The notes below the pieces were generated by a model. It saw only the letters and a list, made by a program, of their open reading frames with translations. It had not been told where the DNA came from and searched no databases. Shown one piece after another: positions 53,342 to 62,342 of a DNA stretch of 64,000 bases (position 1 is the stretch's first letter; every line of letters starts with the position of its first letter). The position numbers were made by a program, and so were the translations under genes. Source of the stretch: Cryptosporangium phraense. Its GTDB lineage: Bacteria > Actinomycetota > Actinomycetes > Mycobacteriales > Cryptosporangiaceae. The stretch covers positions 248,001 to 312,000 of the forward strand of contig NZ_VIRS01000003.1 of assembly GCF_006912135.1 (NCBI RefSeq). The letters are read 5' to 3'.

Positions 53342-54781
53342 GTGAGTGCGACCTTCGCCCCGGGCGGCCCGGCCCGACGCCCGGTCACCGGGCCGGTGCG
53401 CCCGCTCCGCGCGCAGCAGATCGACTTCGGCGCGATCCGGGCCGAGCTCGGCACCCCACCCGACTTCACGCCCGAGGCACTGGCCGAGGCGGCCGCCCCG
53501 CCGGCGGCCCACGACCGGATCGACCTGACGAGCGTCCCGTTCGTCACCGTCGACCCGCCCGGCTCCAAGGACCTCGACCAGGCCCTGCACCTGGTCCGCG
53601 ACGGCGACGGCTTCCTGCTGCGCTACGCGATCGCCGACGTCGCCGCGTTCGTCCGGCCGGGCGGCGCGCTGGAGCGCGAGACCCTCGCCCGCGGCGTCAC
53701 GCTCTACCTGCCCGACGGCCGCATCCCCCTGCACCCGACCGTCCTGTCGGAGGGTGCGGCCAGCCTCCTGCCGGGCGAGACCCGGCCCGCCGTCGTCTGG
53801 ACCGTCCATCTCGACGCGGACGCCACCCCGCTGGACGTCCGGGTCGAGCGCGCCACCGTCCGGAGCATCGCGCAGCTGTCCTATCCGGAGGTGGACGCGG
53901 GCACCTGCCCGGAGGCGCTGTCCGGGCTGGCCGCGTTCGGCGCGGTGCGGGGGGCGAAGCAGATCGAGCGCGGTGGCATCGACCTCGACGTCCCCGAGCA
54001 GGAGGTCGAGCGCACCGAGGACGGCGGCTGGAATCTCGTGCTCCGGGCCCAGACCGTCGCCGAGAAGGCGAACGCCCAGGTCTCGCTGCTGACCGGCGAG
54101 TGCGCGGCCACGCTGATGCTCGGCGCGGGCGTCGGCCTGCTGCGGACGCTCCCGCCGGCCGCCCCGGAGGACGTCGACCGGCTCCGTGCGGTGGCGCCCG
54201 GGCTCGGCGTCGACTGGCCCGACGGGGCGACGCCGGGGCAGGTCGTCGCGACGCTCGACCCGACCGACCCGCGGGCGGCCGCGTTCCTCGACGTCGCGGC
54301 GACGCTGCTGCGCGGGGCCGGCTACACCGCGTTCACCGACGGACCGCCCGCGCAGGCGTTCCACGCCGGGGTCGGGGCCCCGTACGCGCACGTCACGGCC
54401 CCGCTGCGCCGGCTGGCCGACCGGTACGCGACCGAGGTCTGCCTGGCCGTGTTCACCGGCGCGCCGGTGCCGCCCTGGGTGCTCGCCGCGCTGCCCGAGT
54501 TGCCGGCCACGATGGCGTCGGCCACCCGTCGGGCCAACGAGTTCGACCGGGCCGTCGTCGACCTGACCGAGGCCGTCCTCCTCGCCGACCGGGTCGGCGA
54601 GGAGTTCGACGCGGCGGTCGTGGACGTCGCGGGCGAGGGCAAGGGCGGCACGGTCGCGCTCGACGACCCGCCGGTGCGGGCCCGCTGCGCCGGTCCCGGG
54701 CTCCACGCCGGCGAGCGGCTCCGCGTCCGACTGATCGAAGCGGAGCCGACGACGCGACGGGTCAGGTTCCAGCCGGCCTAG
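53342..54781 (+). CDS. RNB domain ribonuclease (RNase II/R-like, short form)
   Basis: 479 residues, GTG start. RNB domain from ~57: VDPPGSKDLDQAL is the catalytic Asp loop (here DLDQA, where the classical motif is DxDDA), then YAIADVAAFV, LPDGRIPLHP, PAVVWTVHL and the C-terminal APYAHVTAPLRRLADRY. It lacks obvious cold-shock domains upstream and has only a short basic N terminus (about 30 residues) and an S1-like tail. Processive 3'-5' RNA decay is expected if the Gln in the Asp loop is tolerated. Confidence 0.9.
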   Translation: MSATFAPGGPARRPVTGPVRPLRAQQIDFGAIRAELGTPPDFTPEALAEAAAPPAAHDRIDLTSVPFVTVDPPGSKDLDQALHLVRDGDGFLLRYAIADVAAFVRPGGALERETLARGVTLYLPDGRIPLHPTVLSEGAASLLPGETRPAVVWTVHLDADATPLDVRVERATVRSIAQLSYPEVDAGTCPEALSGLAAFGAVRGAKQIERGGIDLDVPEQEVERTEDGGWNLVLRAQTVAEKANAQVSLLTGECAATLMLGAGVGLLRTLPPAAPEDVDRLRAVAPGLGVDWPDGATPGQVVATLDPTDPRAAAFLDVAATLLRGAGYTAFTDGPPAQAFHAGVGAPYAHVTAPLRRLADRYATEVCLAVFTGAPVPPWVLAALPELPATMASATRRANEFDRAVVDLTEAVLLADRVGEEFDAAVVDVAGEGKGGTVALDDPPVRARCAGPGLHAGERLRVRLIEAEPTTRRVRFQPA

Positions 54782-54787
54782 GCCGGC

Positions 54788-55582
54788 CTACAGGCCCTGG
54801 GCGCGCAACCAGGCGAGAGCCGACTCGGCGACCTGGCGCCAGCCGTGGTCGAGGGTCAGCGAGTGACCGCGGTCGTCGAACTGGATGTAGTCGGTGACCG
54901 CGTTGGACTTCCGGTAGAGCTTCGCCTCGGCCTTGACCACCGACTCCGGCACCGTGTGGTCCTTGCCGCCGGCGATGAGCAGCAGCGGGCCGCGGTCCTC
55001 GTTCTTCGTGTCGACGGCGGCCGGCGAGTGCGGCACGAAGTTCGCGGTCGCGGCCTCGAACAGCGGCTTGCCCGGCGACGGGATCGCCCACTGCTTGTAC
55101 AGCTCGGCCGACTCCTCCTCCGGGATCGCGTTGCCGAACCCGTAGTGGAACTCCTCCGGGGTGAGCGCGACCGCCCGGTGGTTGTTGGCCGGGTTCTTCA
55201 GCGCGACCGACGCGACCCGCAGCGCCGAGAACGGCAGGTTGAGGACGCCCTTGATCGGGGCCGCGTCGATCGCGACGGCGGCGTTGGCCAGGTTGCGGCC
55301 CAGCAGGTTCTGGACGAGCAGGCCGCCGAAGGAGTGTCCGACCAGGACCGGCTGCACCGGCAGCGCCTCGGCGATCGCCGCGTAGTGGTTGGCGACGTCC
55401 TCGATGCCGTGGTTGGCGACCGCGTCCGGGTTCGCGTTGGCCTCGGCGACCGTGTCGGGCTCGCCGGGCCAGCCGGGGGCGATCGGGTCGTAGCCGTTCT
55501 CCCGGAACAGCTCGACCCAGGGGGCCCAGCTCGTCGCGTGCAACCAGAGTCCGTGGATGAAGATGACCGGGGTTCCCGCCAT
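54788..55582 (-). CDS. Alpha/beta hydrolase
   Basis: 264 residues from ATG 55582 with GAGAGAGG upstream. IFIHGLWLHATSW (about 7-19) is the oxyanion region, VGHSFGG has nucleophile Ser84, and GKDHTVPE (about 217) plus DDRGHSLTLD (about 240) supply Asp and His. Resembles lipases/esterases and non-heme haloperoxidase-like members. The frame extends further up antisense to the next gene, which is not used. Stands between RNB and a mycothiol-dependent enzyme. Confidence 0.91.
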   Translation of the reverse strand: MAGTPVIFIHGLWLHATSWAPWVELFRENGYDPIAPGWPGEPDTVAEANANPDAVANHGIEDVANHYAAIAEALPVQPVLVGHSFGGLLVQNLLGRNLANAAVAIDAAPIKGVLNLPFSALRVASVALKNPANNHRAVALTPEEFHYGFGNAIPEEESAELYKQWAIPSPGKPLFEAATANFVPHSPAAVDTKNEDRGPLLLIAGGKDHTVPESVVKAEAKLYRKSNAVTDYIQFDDRGHSLTLDHGWRQVAESALAWLRAQGL

Positions 55583-55653
55583 GACGACCTCTCTCGCCGG
55601 TGTTTGCGACCGCTCGACGCGGTCTGCACCGATGAAGTATCGATTGAGAGCGG

Positions 55654-56424
55654 TTACAGCGGGGTGCGTTCGAGGAACTGATGCCAGACGGATTCGTCTC
55701 CGTGAATTTCGGTGGCCGGCCGTCGTCCGGTGATCGCCAACAACAATTCGGACGCCGGGCCGCGCAGCGCCGTCGTGCTCTTGACGTGCTCGGGGACGCA
55801 GGTGACGCCGTCCGGTCCGCCGCGCAGCGTCCACTCGGCGTCGGTGTCGGTGGCGTGCAGGTGCAGGCTGACGCCGGGCTCGATCGAGTCGGAGCCGCGC
55901 TGGCCGGGGCCGGTCTCGGCGACGATGAGGTCGATCCACTCGGAGATGGCGTCGGCGGCGAGGCCGGGCGCGAGCTCGTACGGGGTGTCCAGCGCGATCG
56001 CGACGTCGGCGCGGTGGACGGTGGTCTCGTGCAGGCGGCGGCGGATCCACCAGCCGGCGGGCTTCGGGCCGAGGAACGTCCAGACCGGGGTTCGGGGGCC
56101 GGTGGCCTCGACGGCGGCGAGCAGGGCCCTACCGCTGTCGCGGAGCCAGCCGAGGGCGCCGGGCTCGTCGGCCGGGGGCTTGCCGCCCTCGACCTGGCGG
56201 GGGTCGAGGGCCTCGTCGCGCCGTTCGCGGACGATCTGGGCCGCCCAGCGGTGGCCGCGGCCGAGGTGGCGCAGGAGTTGGTTGAGCGTCCAGCCCGGGC
56301 AGGTCGGGACCGGGGCCGACCAGTCGTGCCCGGCGAGCTGATCGGCGAACAGCCGGTCCTGCTCGACGAGCGCCATGGCGTAGTCGATCGCGTGCTGGGG
56401 CGGGTGGCCGCCGGGTTCCGGCAT
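55654..56424 (-). CDS. Maleylpyruvate isomerase family, mycothiol-dependent enzyme
   Basis: 256 residues. N-terminal DinB-like MDMPI domain (WSAPVPTCPGWTLNQLLRHLG, quoted as VPTCPGWTLNQLLRHLG) with the metal-binding His48 in that segment; a second His cluster RRRLHETTVHRADVAIA (about 133-148); then the C-terminal MDMPI_C beta domain (LHLHATDTDAEWTL). Uses mycothiol as thiol cofactor, consistent with an actinobacterial host. Substrate unknown. 9 nt after the VOC gene. Confidence 0.9.
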   Translation of the reverse strand: MPEPGGHPPQHAIDYAMALVEQDRLFADQLAGHDWSAPVPTCPGWTLNQLLRHLGRGHRWAAQIVRERRDEALDPRQVEGGKPPADEPGALGWLRDSGRALLAAVEATGPRTPVWTFLGPKPAGWWIRRRLHETTVHRADVAIALDTPYELAPGLAADAISEWIDLIVAETGPGQRGSDSIEPGVSLHLHATDTDAEWTLRGGPDGVTCVPEHVKSTTALRGPASELLLAITGRRPATEIHGDESVWHQFLERTPL

Positions 56425-56433
56425 GGCCGCACT

Positions 56434-56928
56434 CTAGAGCGCGCGGAGGGCGTGGTCGAGGGTGGAGAACACGGTGGTGTCGCCGCCTTCCCAGGCCGGG
56501 GTGGGGTCGGGCCGGCCGGGCGCGGGGGAGTAGAGCCACCAGAGCGTGTTCCAGGGGTCGAGCAGGCGGCCGAGCGTGGTCTGCCCGTAGAACGGCGTGG
56601 GCGGGGTGATCGTGGTGGCTCCGTGGGCCTCGGCCCGGCGCTGCACCTCGGCCACGTCGGTGACCCAGACCTGGAGGAGCGCCGGGCGGGCCGGCCAGCC
56701 GTCGAGGCGGTCGGCGACCATGACGTCGACGGTGCCGAGGCGCAGCTGGGCGTGGATGAGTTTCCCGTCGGGCATCGGGGTGCGGGCTTCGGCCGTCTCC
56801 TCGACGCCGAACACGTCGGCGACGAAGCGCACGAACCCGGCCGCGTCGTCGACGATGACGAACGGGTTGACGACGGCGCCTCCGGAGGGGACCTGGCCGG
56901 GAGGAAGCAGGATGTCCATGGAGCCCAT
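56434..56928 (-). CDS. VOC family protein (glyoxalase-like)
   Basis: 164 residues; start ATG 56928 or the ATG at 56919. One VOC domain: NPFVIVDDAAGFVRFVADVF, LIHAQLRLGTVDVMVAD and LQVWVTDVAEVQRRAE (quoted in short pieces). The PhnB-like type binds a metal or thiol conjugate. The last ~40 residues (WEGGDTTVFSTLDHAL) are an extra tail. 9 nt before the mycothiol-enzyme gene. Confidence 0.86.
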   Translation of the reverse strand: MGSMDILLPPGQVPSGGAVVNPFVIVDDAAGFVRFVADVFGVEETAEARTPMPDGKLIHAQLRLGTVDVMVADRLDGWPARPALLQVWVTDVAEVQRRAEAHGATTITPPTPFYGQTTLGRLLDPWNTLWWLYSPAPGRPDPTPAWEGGDTTVFSTLDHALRAL

Positions 56929-57052
56929 GCTGCCGGACCTTCCGGCCAGTTCCTGACCTGAATCGGCGGGGTCGTTGAGTCGCTAGTGGATGAAGTGGCG
57001 ATGATTCGGCAGAATCTGTCCTACTTGGCAGCGGACAGAGCGGGCATTCGTC

Positions 57053-59365
57053 GTGATCATCGATCGGACTCAGCTGGTAGCCGCGTTACCGCAGTACGAC
57101 GTGGGGGAGCCGCTCGGGCGCGGTGCCCACGGGTTCGTGTTCACGGCTCGGCACCGGCGGCTCGGGTCTTCCCACGCGGTGAAGACCGTGATGATCGCCG
57201 AGACCGACGCACCGTCGGCGTCGCGCCGGTTCCTCACCGAGGCGCGCGTGATGACGGCGCTCGACCATCCCCACATCGTCCGCGTGAACGAGTACGCCGA
57301 GCACGGATCGACGTTGCTGCTGGTGATGGAGCACCTCGGCGGGGGGACGCTGAACGCCCGGATGGGCGGGCCGGTGGCGCCGGAGGTCGCGTCGGCGTGG
57401 ATGCTCGCGGTCGCCGAGGCGCTCGCCGTGGCGCACCGGCAGGGGGTGGTGCACCGGGACATCAAACCGGCGAACCTGCTGTTCACGACCGATGGCGTGC
57501 TGAAGGTCGGGGACTTCGGGATCGCGAAGCTGTTCGCGGGCTCGGACGCGTCGGCGAGCGCGGACATCGTCGGAACCCCGCGGTACATCGCGCCGGAGCA
57601 GATCGCGGGCGGCCGGATCGGGCCGCCTACCGACCTGTACGCGCTGGGCATGACGTTCTACGAGCTGCTGGCCGGCCACCCGCCGTTCCCGCCGGACCTG
57701 AACATGCCCGGGCTGCTGCATCATCACCTGTCGGTGGCGCCGAGGCCGCTGGACGGGGTGCCGCCGTCGCTGGCCGCGCTGGTGCTCGGGTTGTTGGCGA
57801 AGGATCCGGCCGATCGGCCACAGAGTGCGCGCGAGTTCGCCGAGGCGCTGGTCGCTGCGGCCGACCGGGATCTCGGTCACGACTGGATCGCCCGCTCCGG
57901 GGTGCCGCTCCGGATCGACGGCGCGCTGCTGCACCGGGAGCCGTCCGCGCCCCGATGGACCCCGCCGGCCGCGGCAGGAGGCCCGCCCGGCGCCCCCGCC
58001 GCCGGCGGTCCGCCCGGTGCCCCCGCCGCCTTCGGCGCGCAAGGCGCCCCCGGCGCGCAAGGTGGCCAAGGCGCCCCCGGCGCGCAAGGCGTGCATGGCC
58101 CGGACGGCGCGGCCGGCGGGCAAGGCGGGCATAGCGGGCACAGCGGGCACGGCGCGCACGGTGCGCCCAGCGGGCATGGTGGGCCGGGTGGTTCGGCGGG
58201 ACGGTCCGACGGCGGGGACAGCGACTCGCTGCGGTCGTGGAACGCGCCCCGCGGCCGGCGGCGGCCCGCGCTGATCGTGGCGCTGGCCGCGCTCGGGGTG
58301 CTGGTCGTCACCGCGGTCGCGGTACTGGTCAGCCACCGCCTGAACTCCGGCGACCCGGCCGTGGCCACGTCGAAACCCCCGAGCGCCTCCGCCCCGGCCG
58401 CACCCGCCGCAGCCGCTCCGGGAACCCAGCGCGCCACCGACGTCCTCACGTTCCGCACCGGCGACGTCGCCGGTCACCTCGCGGTCAACGCGGCCGCCAC
58501 CGAGGTCGCGTACATCCAGGTCGCCGGCCAGACCTACGTCCGCTCCACGAAGCCCGACGCGAAGCCGGTCGGCCCGCTCGGCGGCGCGGATTCGCTCTTC
58601 TACGACGTCGCCTTCGTCGCGAACCCGGACCAGCCGCTCTACGGCGACACGGATCCGCTGCTGACCGGCGGATCCTTCGGCGACCTCGAGCAGTGGGATC
58701 CGAAGACCGGCCGCGAGGCCGAGGCGTCGGAGACCGCGAGCCGAGGCAGCGGCGAGGTGTTCGCGGTCGCGTTCTCCGGCGACGGCGCCACGATGGCCGG
58801 CGCGGACGACGACGGCGAGCTCTGGGTCTACAGCTCGGTCACCGGCATCCCCGACGGCGGGTCGATGCGCGCCCCGGAGAACTCGACGCCGTCGGCGGTC
58901 GCGATCTCGCCCAACGGGAACCTGGTCGCCACCGCCGGCGACTTCGGGGTGCAGATCTGGGACGTCCGGGCCCACACGCTGGCGAAGTCGATCCCCAACT
59001 GGAAGGGGCGCGAGCTCGTCACCGACGTCGCGTTCAGCGCGGACGGCACCCGCCTCGCCGCCGGTTCGGTCGCCCACGGAGTCCGGCTGTACGACCCGAC
59101 GACCGGTAAGCGGCTCGGCGCGACGATCGACCCCGGCTCGGACGGCGACGCGCTCGCGCTCGGCTTCGACGCCGACTCCACCGCGCTCGTGACCTACGCC
59201 GCGAACACCGTCCGCTGGTGGGGTATCGACGACGCGAAGCAGCTCGGCCGGACCCTGGACCTGCACACCGCCGCGGCCGTGAAGTCGGTCGCGTTCAACA
59301 GCCGGTGCACCGCGCTGGCCCTCGGCCTCACCGACGGCACGGTCCACCTGTGGAAGCTCGCTTGA
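57053..59365 (+). CDS. Ser/Thr protein kinase with collagen-like linker, one TM helix and WD40-like domain
   Basis: 770 residues, GTG start. Kinase domain 1-270: Gly loop LGRGAHGFV (21-29), Lys44, HRDIKPAN (Asp136), DFG (Asp154), GTPRYIAPEQ. Residues ~300-395 are low-complexity Gly/Ala/Pro/Gln/His repeats (GAPGAQG, GHSGHSGHGAHG) encoded by GC-rich repeats. A transmembrane helix at about 405-427 leads to an extracellular beta-propeller (450-770; repeated VAFSGDGATMAGAD and VAFSADGTRLAAGS). Eukaryotic-like kinases with propeller sensors are usual in actinobacteria; ligand unknown. Confidence 0.92.
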   Translation: MIIDRTQLVAALPQYDVGEPLGRGAHGFVFTARHRRLGSSHAVKTVMIAETDAPSASRRFLTEARVMTALDHPHIVRVNEYAEHGSTLLLVMEHLGGGTLNARMGGPVAPEVASAWMLAVAEALAVAHRQGVVHRDIKPANLLFTTDGVLKVGDFGIAKLFAGSDASASADIVGTPRYIAPEQIAGGRIGPPTDLYALGMTFYELLAGHPPFPPDLNMPGLLHHHLSVAPRPLDGVPPSLAALVLGLLAKDPADRPQSAREFAEALVAAADRDLGHDWIARSGVPLRIDGALLHREPSAPRWTPPAAAGGPPGAPAAGGPPGAPAAFGAQGAPGAQGGQGAPGAQGVHGPDGAAGGQGGHSGHSGHGAHGAPSGHGGPGGSAGRSDGGDSDSLRSWNAPRGRRRPALIVALAALGVLVVTAVAVLVSHRLNSGDPAVATSKPPSASAPAAPAAAAPGTQRATDVLTFRTGDVAGHLAVNAAATEVAYIQVAGQTYVRSTKPDAKPVGPLGGADSLFYDVAFVANPDQPLYGDTDPLLTGGSFGDLEQWDPKTGREAEASETASRGSGEVFAVAFSGDGATMAGADDDGELWVYSSVTGIPDGGSMRAPENSTPSAVAISPNGNLVATAGDFGVQIWDVRAHTLAKSIPNWKGRELVTDVAFSADGTRLAAGSVAHGVRLYDPTTGKRLGATIDPGSDGDALALGFDADSTALVTYAANTVRWWGIDDAKQLGRTLDLHTAAAVKSVAFNSRCTALALGLTDGTVHLWKLA

Positions 59366-59396
59366 CGCCTACGGCGACCGCTGCAACGGTGTAATC

Positions 59397-59849
59397 ATGG
59401 CGACGCTCTTCGAGCACGCGGGCGGCGAGCCGGCCCTACGACGATTCGTCGAGATCTTCTACGGCAGCGTGCTGGCCGACCCGGTCCTCCAGCCGCTGTT
59501 CGGCCGGGGCAAGCCCGAGCACGTCGACGCGCTGACCGCGTTCGACGCCGAGACCTTCGGTGGGCCCGACCGGTTCACCCGTGATCTCGGCGGGTTCCCC
59601 GGTCTCATCGACGCGCACCGCAACCTGCACATCACCGAGCCGCAGCGGCAGCGGTTCGTCGAGCTGTACCTGGCCGCGGCCGACGCCGCCGAGCTCCCCG
59701 CCGACGACCGGTTCCGGGCGTCGCTCGAGTCGCATGTGGAGTTCGGGTCCCGGGTGGCGATGCAGAACTCGAACGCCCGCACCGACGACGAGCTGCACCC
59801 GCTGAGGGAAGTTCCCCGATGGACGTGGGAGGACGAAGCTCAGTCGTAG
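59397..59849 (+). CDS. Truncated hemoglobin (group II-like)
   Basis: 150 residues. FVEIFYGSVLADPVLQPLFG, then TRDLGGFPGLIDAHRNLHIT and RFVELYLAAADAAELPADD (pieces) match group II truncated globins; His in IDAHRNLHI is the proximal heme ligand region. Binds O2, NO or related ligands. Start ATG 59397, 31 bp after the kinase stop. Charged tail of ~30 residues. Confidence 0.9.
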   Translation: MATLFEHAGGEPALRRFVEIFYGSVLADPVLQPLFGRGKPEHVDALTAFDAETFGGPDRFTRDLGGFPGLIDAHRNLHITEPQRQRFVELYLAAADAAELPADDRFRASLESHVEFGSRVAMQNSNARTDDELHPLREVPRWTWEDEAQS

Positions 59850-59887
59850 TCTGGTCGTGGCGGCCGGCGGGCGGCCGGGAGGTCGGG

Positions 59888-60247
59888 ATGAGCACGACGA
59901 GCGCGGTGGCGGCGGGGTTGGTTCTGGCGGCGGCCGGAGCGTTGGTCTGGATCGTCGCCGGGCTCGGGGCTCGCCGGAGACTTCGCCGGCAGGGCTTCGT
60001 CGGGATCCGGCTCCCGGTGACGATGAAGTCCGACGACGCCTGGGCCGCGGCGCACGTCGCCGCCGCGCCGATGCTCCGGATCGGGGCCGCGGCGGCGATC
60101 CTGGGCGGCCTCGGTGGGGTGGTCGCGGGGGCCGTCGGTGCCGGCACCGTTGCTCAGGGGCTGTTCTGGGTCGGGACCGCGGGGCTGGTCGGGTGGGTGA
60201 TCGCCGCGACGGTTCCGGCCGTGCGGGCCGCCCGCCGCGAGCCATGA
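59888..60247 (+). CDS. SdpI family protein
   Basis: 119 residues from ATG 59888; three hydrophobic segments. RRQGFVGIRLPVTMKSDDAWAAAHVAAAPM (quoted as GIRLPVTMKSDDAW) is the SdpI signature, found in immunity proteins to the SdpC toxin and in many small membrane proteins of unknown role. The frame also extends ~23 residues upstream into globin DNA. 4-nt overlap with the following gene. Confidence 0.85.
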   Translation: MSTTSAVAAGLVLAAAGALVWIVAGLGARRRLRRQGFVGIRLPVTMKSDDAWAAAHVAAAPMLRIGAAAAILGGLGGVVAGAVGAGTVAQGLFWVGTAGLVGWVIAATVPAVRAARREP

Positions 60248-60876
60248 CCGAGCGGCCGATCCTCGCGTCCGGCCGGGACGCCGACGTGTACGCGCTGGAC
60301 GATCGGCGGGTGCTGCGCCGGTACCGCCGGGGTGGTGACGTCGCCGCCGAGGCGGCGCTGATGCGGTCCCTGCACGCGGCCGGGTTCCCGGTGCCCGAGG
60401 TCTTCGCGGCCGCGGGCCCGGACCTGATCCTGCGACGCGTCGACGGCCCGACGATGTTCCGCGCGACGGCCGAGGGCACGCTGGCTCCGGACGCGGCCGC
60501 CCAGGTTCTCGCCGACCTGCACGAGCGCCTGCACGCGCTCCCGCTCGGCGTCGTCCACCTGGACCTGCATCCGGAGAACGTGCTGCTCGGAGCGGACGGC
60601 CCGGTGCTGATCGACTGGCGGAACGCCCGTACCGGGCCGCCCGATCTGGACACCGCGCTGACCGCGGTCATCCTCGCGCAGGTCGCGATCGAGCCCGGGC
60701 ACCCGCTGGCCGGAGCGGCGGCGGCCACGCTCACCGCGTTCCTCCGGTGCGCGCCCGGCGCGCTGCTCGCGGGCCTGGACGACGCGCTCGCGCGCCGCCA
60801 CGACGACCGCGGGATCACTCCGGCCGAACGCGCCCGCCTGCCGGAAGCCGCCGCGTTGATTCGCGGTCGAGCCTGA
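60244..60876 (+). CDS. Phosphotransferase (aminoglycoside/choline kinase-like)
   Basis: 210 residues from ATG 60244 (ATGA). LASGRDADVYALDD is the Gly-loop analogue, VHLDLHPENVLLG is the Brenner/HxDxxxxN catalytic motif, and VLIDWRNARTGPPDLD gives the Mg-binding Asp. Complete, unlike the 42063 remnant, and smaller than classical APH enzymes. Substrate unknown. Coupled to SdpI, so possibly part of the same resistance or stress unit. Confidence 0.87.
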   Translation: MTERPILASGRDADVYALDDRRVLRRYRRGGDVAAEAALMRSLHAAGFPVPEVFAAAGPDLILRRVDGPTMFRATAEGTLAPDAAAQVLADLHERLHALPLGVVHLDLHPENVLLGADGPVLIDWRNARTGPPDLDTALTAVILAQVAIEPGHPLAGAAAATLTAFLRCAPGALLAGLDDALARRHDDRGITPAERARLPEAAALIRGRA

Positions 60877-60904
60877 CCCCGGCGTCTGCGCAGGGCCGGC
60901 CCGG

Positions 60905-60929
60905 CCCGGCCCGCGGGCGGCGGGCCGGG
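60905..60929. terminator. Perfect 10-bp stem between convergent genes
   Basis: CCCGGCCCGC-GGGCG-GCGGGCCGGG, 5-nt loop, 28 bp after the phosphotransferase stop and 23 bp before the SDR stop. Serves either strand; no T-tract. Confidence 0.6.
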
Positions 60930-60951
60930 GTGCCGCCTCGGTGTTCCAGGA

Positions 60952-61710
60952 TCAGGCGGGCAGCGGGGTGCCGGTGAGGTCGGCGCAGTAGGCGAGCAGC
61001 GCGTCCTCGTCGGTCGGCCCCGTGGGCGTGGCGCTGTGCGGCTCGCGATGGTAGAAGTACCGGCCGGTGACCGACGGCCCGGCCACCGCCAGCCAGGCCT
61101 GGGTCTCCGCGCCCTGGGCGAGGTCGTCCGGCGCGCCGCGGCCGCCCATCCGGGTCGGGACCCAGCCCGGGTCGACGGCGTTCGCCGGGACGTCCGGCCA
61201 GTGGCGCGCGACCGCGCGGGCCAGCATCAGGTCGTAGAGCTTGCTCTCGGAGTAGGCCCGGGAGCCGTTCCAGTGCCGGTCGGTCCACTGCGGATCGACG
61301 AGGTCGGCGCGGCCGCCCCGGTGCATCCCCGAGCTGAGGTAGACCAGCCGGTCGGGGCGGGTGATCAGCGCGGTGAGCAGGTACGGCGCCAGGACGTTGA
61401 CCGCGAAGACGTGCGCGAGCGCGTCGGTGGTCTCGATCCGGCGGGGTTCCTGGTACCCGACCGCGACGTTGTGGATCACGGCGTCGTGCCGGCCCAGCGC
61501 GTTGACCTGCGCGGCGACCGATCGGGTGGCGGCGACGGACGACACGTCGCCGACGACGACCGCGTCGGCGTCCGGGAGGGCCTTGCGGGCGTCGTCGGCC
61601 CGGTCGTCGGTGCGGGCGTGCAGCGTGACCCGGTGGCCCTGGTCGACGAGGAGCCGGCCGGCCAGCAGCCCTAGCCCGTCCGACGATCCGGTGATGAAGA
61701 TGCGCGACAT
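60952..61710 (-). CDS. SDR family oxidoreductase
   Basis: 252 residues, ATG start. ITGSSDGLGLLAGRLL (about 6-21), GDVSS, IHNVAVGY (the common NNAG is replaced), Ser in LSSGMHRGG and YSESKLY catalytic Tyr/Lys. Substrate unknown. It lies 4 nt after the truncated VOC gene, with which it probably shares a transcript. Confidence 0.9.
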   Translation of the reverse strand: MSRIFITGSSDGLGLLAGRLLVDQGHRVTLHARTDDRADDARKALPDADAVVVGDVSSVAATRSVAAQVNALGRHDAVIHNVAVGYQEPRRIETTDALAHVFAVNVLAPYLLTALITRPDRLVYLSSGMHRGGRADLVDPQWTDRHWNGSRAYSESKLYDLMLARAVARHWPDVPANAVDPGWVPTRMGGRGAPDDLAQGAETQAWLAVAGPSVTGRYFYHREPHSATPTGPTDEDALLAYCADLTGTPLPA

Positions 61711-61714
61711 GCTC

Positions 61715-62236
61715 CTACTCTGCCCCGTCTGCTGCTACGGCGGCGGCCTCCGCAGCGGCGGCGAGGTCGGTCGCGTGCTGGAGGGCGTCGGCGGCTCGGG
61801 TGGCCTGGTCCGGGTCGAGGGGGACGGCCCGGGCCCGGGCCAGGGCCGCCGTGGCGGTGGCGTGGTCCTCGAGCGTCAACGCGAGCTCCGCGCGGTAGAC
61901 CAGCACCTCGACGAGCGCGACCGGATGGTCCTCGGCGGTCGGCCGGCGCAGTGCCGTGTCGAGGATCCGCGCGGCCTGCGCGGTATCGCCCCGGGAGTCG
62001 CCCTGCACGACCGCGTTGGCCAACGCGGTGGACAGCCGCCCACGCGGCTCGGGCTCGGGCGGGCTCCCTAGCGGCTTACGGGTGATCCGGATCCAGTTGC
62101 CGCCGGGGTCGATCACGCTGAAGCCGCTCACGCCGTCGGCGTTCGCCCGCGCCCGCGGACGGGTCATCCTCGGAGTGCCCGACACCAGCACTTTGCCGTA
62201 CGCGGCCCGCATCCCGTCCGCGAACGCCCGGTGCAT
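61715..62236 (-). CDS. N-terminally truncated VOC family protein with helical tail
   Basis: Listed from ATG 62236 (173 residues), but homology extends upstream to about 62336 in the same frame (FFELAGFDPAASYGSCLVLTSDLEG, quoted as FDPAASYGSCLVL) with no start codon. What remains is the second half of a VOC domain (GMRAAYGKVLVSG, GFSVIDPGGNWIRI) and then a TPR-like helical region (residues ~65-160). The first half of the VOC domain is missing at the junction with the hydrolase gene. Likely a degraded gene; the helical part could still be made. Confidence 0.6.
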   Translation of the reverse strand: MHRAFADGMRAAYGKVLVSGTPRMTRPRARANADGVSGFSVIDPGGNWIRITRKPLGSPPEPEPRGRLSTALANAVVQGDSRGDTAQAARILDTALRRPTAEDHPVALVEVLVYRAELALTLEDHATATAALARARAVPLDPDQATRAADALQHATDLAAAAEAAAVAADGAE

Positions 62237-62342
62237 CCCTTCGAGATCGGACGTCAGGACCAGGCACGACCCGTACGACGCGGCCGGGTCGAACCCGGCC
62301 AGCTCGAAGAAGTCGTCGGGCTGGCCGGACCGTTCGGACGAG

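Noticed and set aside
57086-59347. Minus-strand frame of about 750 codons
   Set aside because: Antisense to the Ser/Thr kinase; composition artefact.
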